Source: an uncultured Verrucomicrobiota bacterium (GTDB lineage Bacteria; Verrucomicrobiota; Verrucomicrobiia; Verrucomicrobiales; Verrucomicrobiaceae). Taken from it: 35,890 nt of DNA. The notes beneath the pieces were generated by a model. That model had not been told where the DNA came from. It saw only the letters and a list, made by a program, of their open reading frames with translations, and made no database searches. The position numbers were made by a program, and so were the translations under genes. Within the stretch, counting starts at the first letter, position 1, and every line of letters starts with the position of its first letter. The stretch is taken from NCBI GenBank assembly GCA_903838675.1, contig CAILZI010000256.1, positions 1 to 35,890 on the forward strand, read 5' to 3'. Shown here piece by piece: positions 32,683-35,890 of the stretch.

Positions 32683-32945
32683 GCGGCCTGCTTTTCTTTT
32701 TGGATGCTGGCCAGCAGCTCGCGGGCACCGCTCATGACCTCCTCATGCGGGATGCCTGGAGAGGTGCCGTCGCGCATTTCCTCAACGCGCCGGTTGAGTT
32801 CATCCCGCCACTCCTGGCTGACTTCGCTGTCATCGTCATCATCGAGGCTGCCGATGATCTTGGTGACGAGGTAGGAACGCTCCGCACGCGGCAGGGAAAG
32901 GGCCGCTTCGACAATATCGGCGATGTTGAGGGCGGTGGCGGCCAT
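32679..32945 (-). CDS. Addiction-module antitoxin
   Basis: The 88-aa acidic protein has the 'putative addiction module component' pattern: NIADIVEAALSLPRAERSYLVTKIIGSL near the start (about residues 7-34), an Asp-rich centre (DDDDDSEVSQEW) and the C-terminal ELNRRVEEMRDGTSPGIPHEEV region that wraps the toxin. It neutralises the ParE-like protein encoded immediately downstream with a 4-bp stop/start overlap. There is no DNA-binding domain of a known type, so autoregulation is uncertain. The C-terminal half is similar in layout to the 54-aa ORF at 31593. Confidence 0.9.
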   Translation of the reverse strand: MAATALNIADIVEAALSLPRAERSYLVTKIIGSLDDDDDSEVSQEWRDELNRRVEEMRDGTSPGIPHEEVMSGARELLASIQKEKQAA

Positions 32946-33010
32946 GGGGGCAGTCTAAGGTGGGGCGGCGCTGGTTTCAACCGGGGAAGCGGCGCTTGGC
33001 GACGCTCGAC

Positions 33011-33093
33011 GGCGCTTGGAGGACCAAGCGCCCTACCTCGCGCCGGGCACGCGCATGCCCAGTGCTGGTAGGGCTGGCTGTCCCCAGCCAGCC
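33011..33093. repeat. Palindrome cluster upstream of the toxin-antitoxin genes
   Basis: Two perfect 9-bp hairpins, ggcgcttgg-agga-ccaagcgcc (33011-33032) and ggctggctg-tccc-cagccagcc (33072-33093), flank a smaller gggca/tgccc pair. The spacing is that of a REP-like cluster. The rest of 32946-33209 shows nothing else, although the antitoxin promoter must lie close to 32946. Confidence 0.65.
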
Positions 33094-33209
33094 GCCGTCG
33101 AAGCCCATGATCTTCGAACAAGAAACAGCCTGCTAAACGGAAATGAGTTTTGCGAACCGCAATACAACCTACCGCCCGTAGCGATGAAATCCGCTGCGTT
33201 CCCTCACCC

Positions 33210-33767
33210 CTACTCCGCACCGCACAGCTTCACCGGCCGGATCTCCACGGTGCGGTCGCCTTCGCCCACAAACAGCACGCCTTCCTGCAGGGTGATGGTG
33301 AGGTCCATCGAGCGGTCGGCGAGGGCGCCGAGGGCCTGGCTTTCGGCGGCGGGGATCTGCCACACGGTGAGGTTGTGAACGCGGGTGAATTTGCCCGCAA
33401 TTCCGGCCCACCACGTGGGGGCGGTGCTGGCAAAGCTGTAGACGCTCACTTTCTTCGACCTGCCGCACACGCGCGCCAGCTTCTTCTCATCGGGCTGGCC
33501 GAGCTCGATCCAATGCATGAGCAGGCCGGTGAGATCATGCTGCACGAGCGCGGGCTCGTCGGCATCCCACAGGTCCTTGCCGAATTCGAGCTGGCCGAGG
33601 TCGTTGTTCTCCGGCGCATTGAGCACAAAGGCCAGCAGCCGGATCATCATGCGCTCCACGGTTTCCGAGGGATGCCGGGCGAGGGTGAGCGTGTGGTCGC
33701 TGTAGCGGTTGCGGTCCAGATCGGAGAAGGAGACGCACGCTTTGTGGATGATTGCTTTGAGGGCCAT
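33210..33767 (-). CDS. yaeQ: YaeQ family protein
   Basis: The 185-aa protein matches the YaeQ family along its length: MALKAIIHKACVSFSDLDRNRY at the start, HTLTLARHPSETVERMMIRLLAF (about residues 23-45), DEPALVQHDLTGLLMHWIELGQPDEKKL (about 68-95) and the end RSMDLTITLQEGVLFV. YaeQ has a fold related to PD-(D/E)XK nucleases and was first described in enterobacteria as a suppressor-type factor linked to haemolysin expression. Its biochemical role is still unclear. The start at 33767 is fixed by the conserved MALKA. The upstream frame to 33884 is not conserved-looking. It is probably monocistronic, convergent with nothing. Confidence 0.93.
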   Translation of the reverse strand: MALKAIIHKACVSFSDLDRNRYSDHTLTLARHPSETVERMMIRLLAFVLNAPENNDLGQLEFGKDLWDADEPALVQHDLTGLLMHWIELGQPDEKKLARVCGRSKKVSVYSFASTAPTWWAGIAGKFTRVHNLTVWQIPAAESQALGALADRSMDLTITLQEGVLFVGEGDRTVEIRPVKLCGAE

Positions 33768-33952
33768 GGATTCGCTTAGACGGGGAAGCGTGTGGTGGCA
33801 AGGGAGCGTGTGTGACGGCGTGGTGCGGCAAGCCCACCACAGGTGATCCTGCTCGTTCTCGATGCTTCCACGCCACAGCGGCAAAACGCAGGCGCATTGG
33901 AAAAGGGGGATGACGATGAGTCAGCAGTGTGCGCTGGGACGAAGGATTCTTC

Positions 33953-33972
33953 GGACGCGGCGCAGCGCGTCC
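33953..33972. repeat. Palindrome ggacgcg-n6-cgcgtcc
   Basis: A perfect 7-bp hairpin with a 6-nt loop is followed by 'ctac'. It is similar in style to the other intergenic palindromes of the window. The region 33768-34179 around it has no convincing gene, only the yaeQ and secreted-protein promoter zones. Confidence 0.55.
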
Positions 33973-34179
33973 CTACCACCCCTTCCGAATGCAGCCCCAC
34001 CCCCTGCGAAATAAGATTGCAAAATTTCCGCAAACCGGAAAAACTGCCGCTGAATCGGCCCGGCATCATTTTGCGGGTTCATCCCCTGCATGCCCCAGGC
34101 CCTGCCGAACCCGCCCCCCACGCAGGCCCATTCCTCCCAGCGCATTCTCCACGGACAGCCCACCACCCTGAACGCAACC

Positions 34180-34779
34180 ATGAACCCCGCACGCCTCCTC
34201 TCTGCCGCACTCATTCTCCTGGCCGCCGGCACCTCTGCCCATGCCCAAGTGCCACGCAGAACCTCGAATGAGGCACCGGCTCCGGAGCCGCTCTCGGCAG
34301 CGATCTTGAGCACGAACTACCGGCTGACCCTGGCGGCGAAATCCGGCGACAAGGCGCTGGGGGAGATTTCCGTGCTGACCTGCTCCAAGAACATCGAGGC
34401 CTCCGGCATGCTCGACCTGCCCGCCGACATCGAACACCCCAGCACGCTGCTCTCCATCCGCGGCACGCTGACGGAGCAGGAAGGCGGCGCGCTGATGCTG
34501 GCCTACTCCTTTGGAGTGAACACGCCCCTTGTCTCTCAGTCGATGTCCACCTTCGGCGGCTCTGCCGCGAAGCGCCCGGAGGCCGATGCCAAACCCGGCG
34601 ATGCCAAAGCGGCTGCCGAGCCCAAGCCGGAAATGCGCGGCAATGTCTCCAGCAGTATCACCTACAAGGACCACAACACCAGCGGGTCGGTGCGGGTGAA
34701 GGCGGGCAGCACCTACGAGCTGGTGACGATGGCCGGGGTGGTGTACTCGCTCACGATTTCCCCGGAGCCGCAGAAATGA
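34180..34779 (+). CDS. Secreted protein of unknown family (paralog A)
   Basis: The 199-aa protein has a Sec signal peptide (residues 1-23, ending SAHAQ). The mature part has a beta-rich core: LSTNYRLTLAAKSGDKALGE (about residues 45-64), ISVLTCSKNIEASGMLDLP with one Cys, a central 'LLSIRGTLTEQEGGALMLAYSF' run, then a Lys/Ala/Pro-rich spacer (about 127-147), and the end GVVYSLTISPEPQ. The same blocks occur in the next gene, so the two are tandem paralogs. The start at 34180 is fixed by the signal peptide, and the upstream 30 residues are Pro/Gln-rich and not signal-like. No known domain is recognised. Possible roles are structural or enzyme-inhibitor-like surface proteins. Confidence 0.75.
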   Translation: MNPARLLSAALILLAAGTSAHAQVPRRTSNEAPAPEPLSAAILSTNYRLTLAAKSGDKALGEISVLTCSKNIEASGMLDLPADIEHPSTLLSIRGTLTEQEGGALMLAYSFGVNTPLVSQSMSTFGGSAAKRPEADAKPGDAKAAAEPKPEMRGNVSSSITYKDHNTSGSVRVKAGSTYELVTMAGVVYSLTISPEPQK

Positions 34780-34855
34780 AGCCGACGCCGCACCCCTGCG
34801 CGGGTGCGCTCCAGATCACTCCACCGCACCTACGTCTGCACCCTCATTCACTCCG

Positions 34856-35755
34856 ATGAAACTTTCGCCACTCTTTCTCCTGTCACTCACGCTGAGTGCG
34901 GGCCTCATGCAGGCTTTCGGGCAGGGCGGGAAACCACTGGTGCGACCTCGCATCGCTGTTCTTCCAATCAATCCATCCGTCATTCCCCCGCAGTACCCGG
35001 ATGACGTACCACTGCCCCCCGGCTACCAAGCCAATGAGCCCGAGGACACGCTGCTGGGGGTGAACTACCGCATCGTCATCACCGCGACGGCGAATGGCGC
35101 AAAAATGGGCGAGCTGGCGGCCCTGACCTGCACCTCTCCCTTTGAAATGACGGGCTACCTGGTGAAGCCCACCGCAGAGGATGAATTTGGCGCCAGCCTC
35201 GCGGTACGCGGCGCGCTGGCTGAAGTGGAGGGCGGCAGCCTGAAGCTGAGCTACGCCATGGTGAAGAATGCTCCGGTCCCTATGCATTCCTGGGGCTCTC
35301 AGGGTGCGGCCCCTCCCTTCAAGACGGTGTATTCCTTCAAAAAAACGGGGGCCTCAGGCGTGCTGCTGCTGAAGCCCGGGCAGAGCTACGAGGTGGCCAG
35401 GATCACCGGCGTGGTCTATTCCCTCTCCATCACCCCCACGGAGACGCCGCCTGCCCCCAAGGTGGAGCCGGACGCCAAAAAGCAGGCGGAGGCGGAGCCG
35501 GGCACCCAGCCGCCGGCCGAGGGCCCCCCTCCGGAAACCAGCAAACCCGATGCCGCACGGAAGAGGGGTCCGAGCGAGGAGGACAGGAAACGCTACGAAA
35601 GTCTCTCGGAAGCGGGACAAGAGAAATTTCGCGAAGCCATGAGGGAAAAATTCAGAGACGCGGAATTCCGGAACTCCCCCGAGGAAGAGCGCCGAGCAGT
35701 GATCCGCAGGCTCTTCGACAAAGCCGCAGCCGAAGATCAGGCGAAGACCAAGTGA
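34856..35755 (+). CDS. Secreted protein of unknown family (paralog B) with C-terminal charged helix
   Basis: The 299-aa protein has a Sec signal (residues 1-23, ending AFGQ). The core mirrors the preceding gene: LLGVNYRIVITATANGAKMGELAALTCTSPFEMTGYLVKP, LAVRGALAEVEGGSLKLSY, and TGVVYSLSITPTE. It has an added N-terminal Pro-rich segment (about residues 24-62). A long tail (about 205-299) is first Pro/Glu/Lys-rich and then a charged helix (SEEDRKRYESLSEAGQEKFREAMREKF) that could be a coiled coil. It starts 76 bp after paralog A and is probably on the same transcript. No domain is recognised, and the sequence ends without a visible terminator. Confidence 0.78.
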   Translation: MKLSPLFLLSLTLSAGLMQAFGQGGKPLVRPRIAVLPINPSVIPPQYPDDVPLPPGYQANEPEDTLLGVNYRIVITATANGAKMGELAALTCTSPFEMTGYLVKPTAEDEFGASLAVRGALAEVEGGSLKLSYAMVKNAPVPMHSWGSQGAAPPFKTVYSFKKTGASGVLLLKPGQSYEVARITGVVYSLSITPTETPPAPKVEPDAKKQAEAEPGTQPPAEGPPPETSKPDAARKRGPSEEDRKRYESLSEAGQEKFREAMREKFRDAEFRNSPEEERRAVIRRLFDKAAAEDQAKTK

Positions 35756-35835
35756 GACGGGGCAGGGGTGTTCAGGAATGGTAGGGAACCGCTGCTGCGG
35801 GTCCGTGATTTCGGGTCTGCAATCCACGCAGGCCA

Positions 35836-35890
35836 TCAAAAAAGGTCCGCCGTCCCTGGGGCTTTCGACAGCAGCAGGCGGAGGCGCTTG
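35836..35890 (-). CDS. Possible C-terminal end of a gene running out of the window
   Basis: On the minus strand one frame entering from the right edge reads KRLRLLLSKAPGTADLF and then stops at TGA (35838-35836). It is too short to judge and rests only on reasonable composition. The gap 35756-35835 shows nothing else. Confidence 0.2.
   Translation of the reverse strand, partial: KRLRLLLSKAPGTADLF

Overview
The window is about 36 kb of GC-rich bacterial chromosome. The gene content points to Verrucomicrobiota, most likely Verrucomicrobiaceae of the Prosthecobacter/Verrucomicrobium kind. The clues are Tat-exported Gfo/Idh/MocA oxidoreductases, a secreted DUF1080 protein, a secreted FAD-dependent oxidoreductase with accessory beta domains, a verrucomicrobial-style LacI regulator, many small lipoproteins, and palindromic 'tagt(a)ccggctttagccgg'-type intergenic repeats. 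The taxon is inferred from family content and not from a marker-gene search. No rRNA, tRNA, CRISPR array, prophage or insertion sequence was recognised.

Layout, left to right. 1-2378: an upstream gene's terminator, then pnp with its own terminator. 2387-6320: small single genes (a mini PQQ propeller protein, a double-TM2 membrane protein, a probable DUF4261 protein, a Tat-exported oxidoreductase, and an Ala/Pro-rich lipoprotein with a hexanucleotide repeat). 6564-9608 (minus): a tight methionine-salvage operon, mtnB-mtnD-mtnC-mtnA, with two ATGA stop/start overlaps. 9730-10101: a YkvA/DUF1232 membrane protein, followed by repeats. 10400-13147 (minus): a three-gene envelope operon (DoxX-like protein, Tat oxidoreductase, discoidin-like lipoprotein). 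13411-15812: a degenerate cNMP-binding protein, a DUF3307 membrane protein and an alkaline-phosphatase-fold protein. 15809-17155 (minus): the thiamine genes thiH and thiS. 17202-19743: a VOC protein, a PBP4-type carboxypeptidase and a DUF1080 protein. 19911-25736 (minus): a complete RND efflux operon (membrane fusion lipoprotein, HAE1 pump, outer-membrane factor). 26055-28667: a LacI regulator divergent from a cupin plus zinc alcohol dehydrogenase pair. 28884-31217: a large secreted FAD oxidoreductase. 31218-33209: an accessory stretch with palindromic repeats, an orphan antitoxin-like ORF, an unknown 112-aa protein and a ParE-type toxin-antitoxin pair. 33210-35755: yaeQ and two tandem paralogous secreted proteins of unknown family.

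Three themes connect the genes. Sulfur metabolism is served by methionine salvage and by thiamine thiazole formation. Sugar and glycan oxidation at or outside the membrane is served by two Tat oxidoreductases, the DUF1080 protein, the FAD oxidoreductase and the discoidin lipoprotein. Envelope maintenance and export are served by the RND pump, the carboxypeptidase and several lipoproteins. The least explained items are the tandem secreted paralogs at the right end, the phosphatase-fold protein that appears to lack several metal ligands, the DoxX/oxidoreductase/discoidin operon, and the accessory strip at 31.2-33.2 kb.
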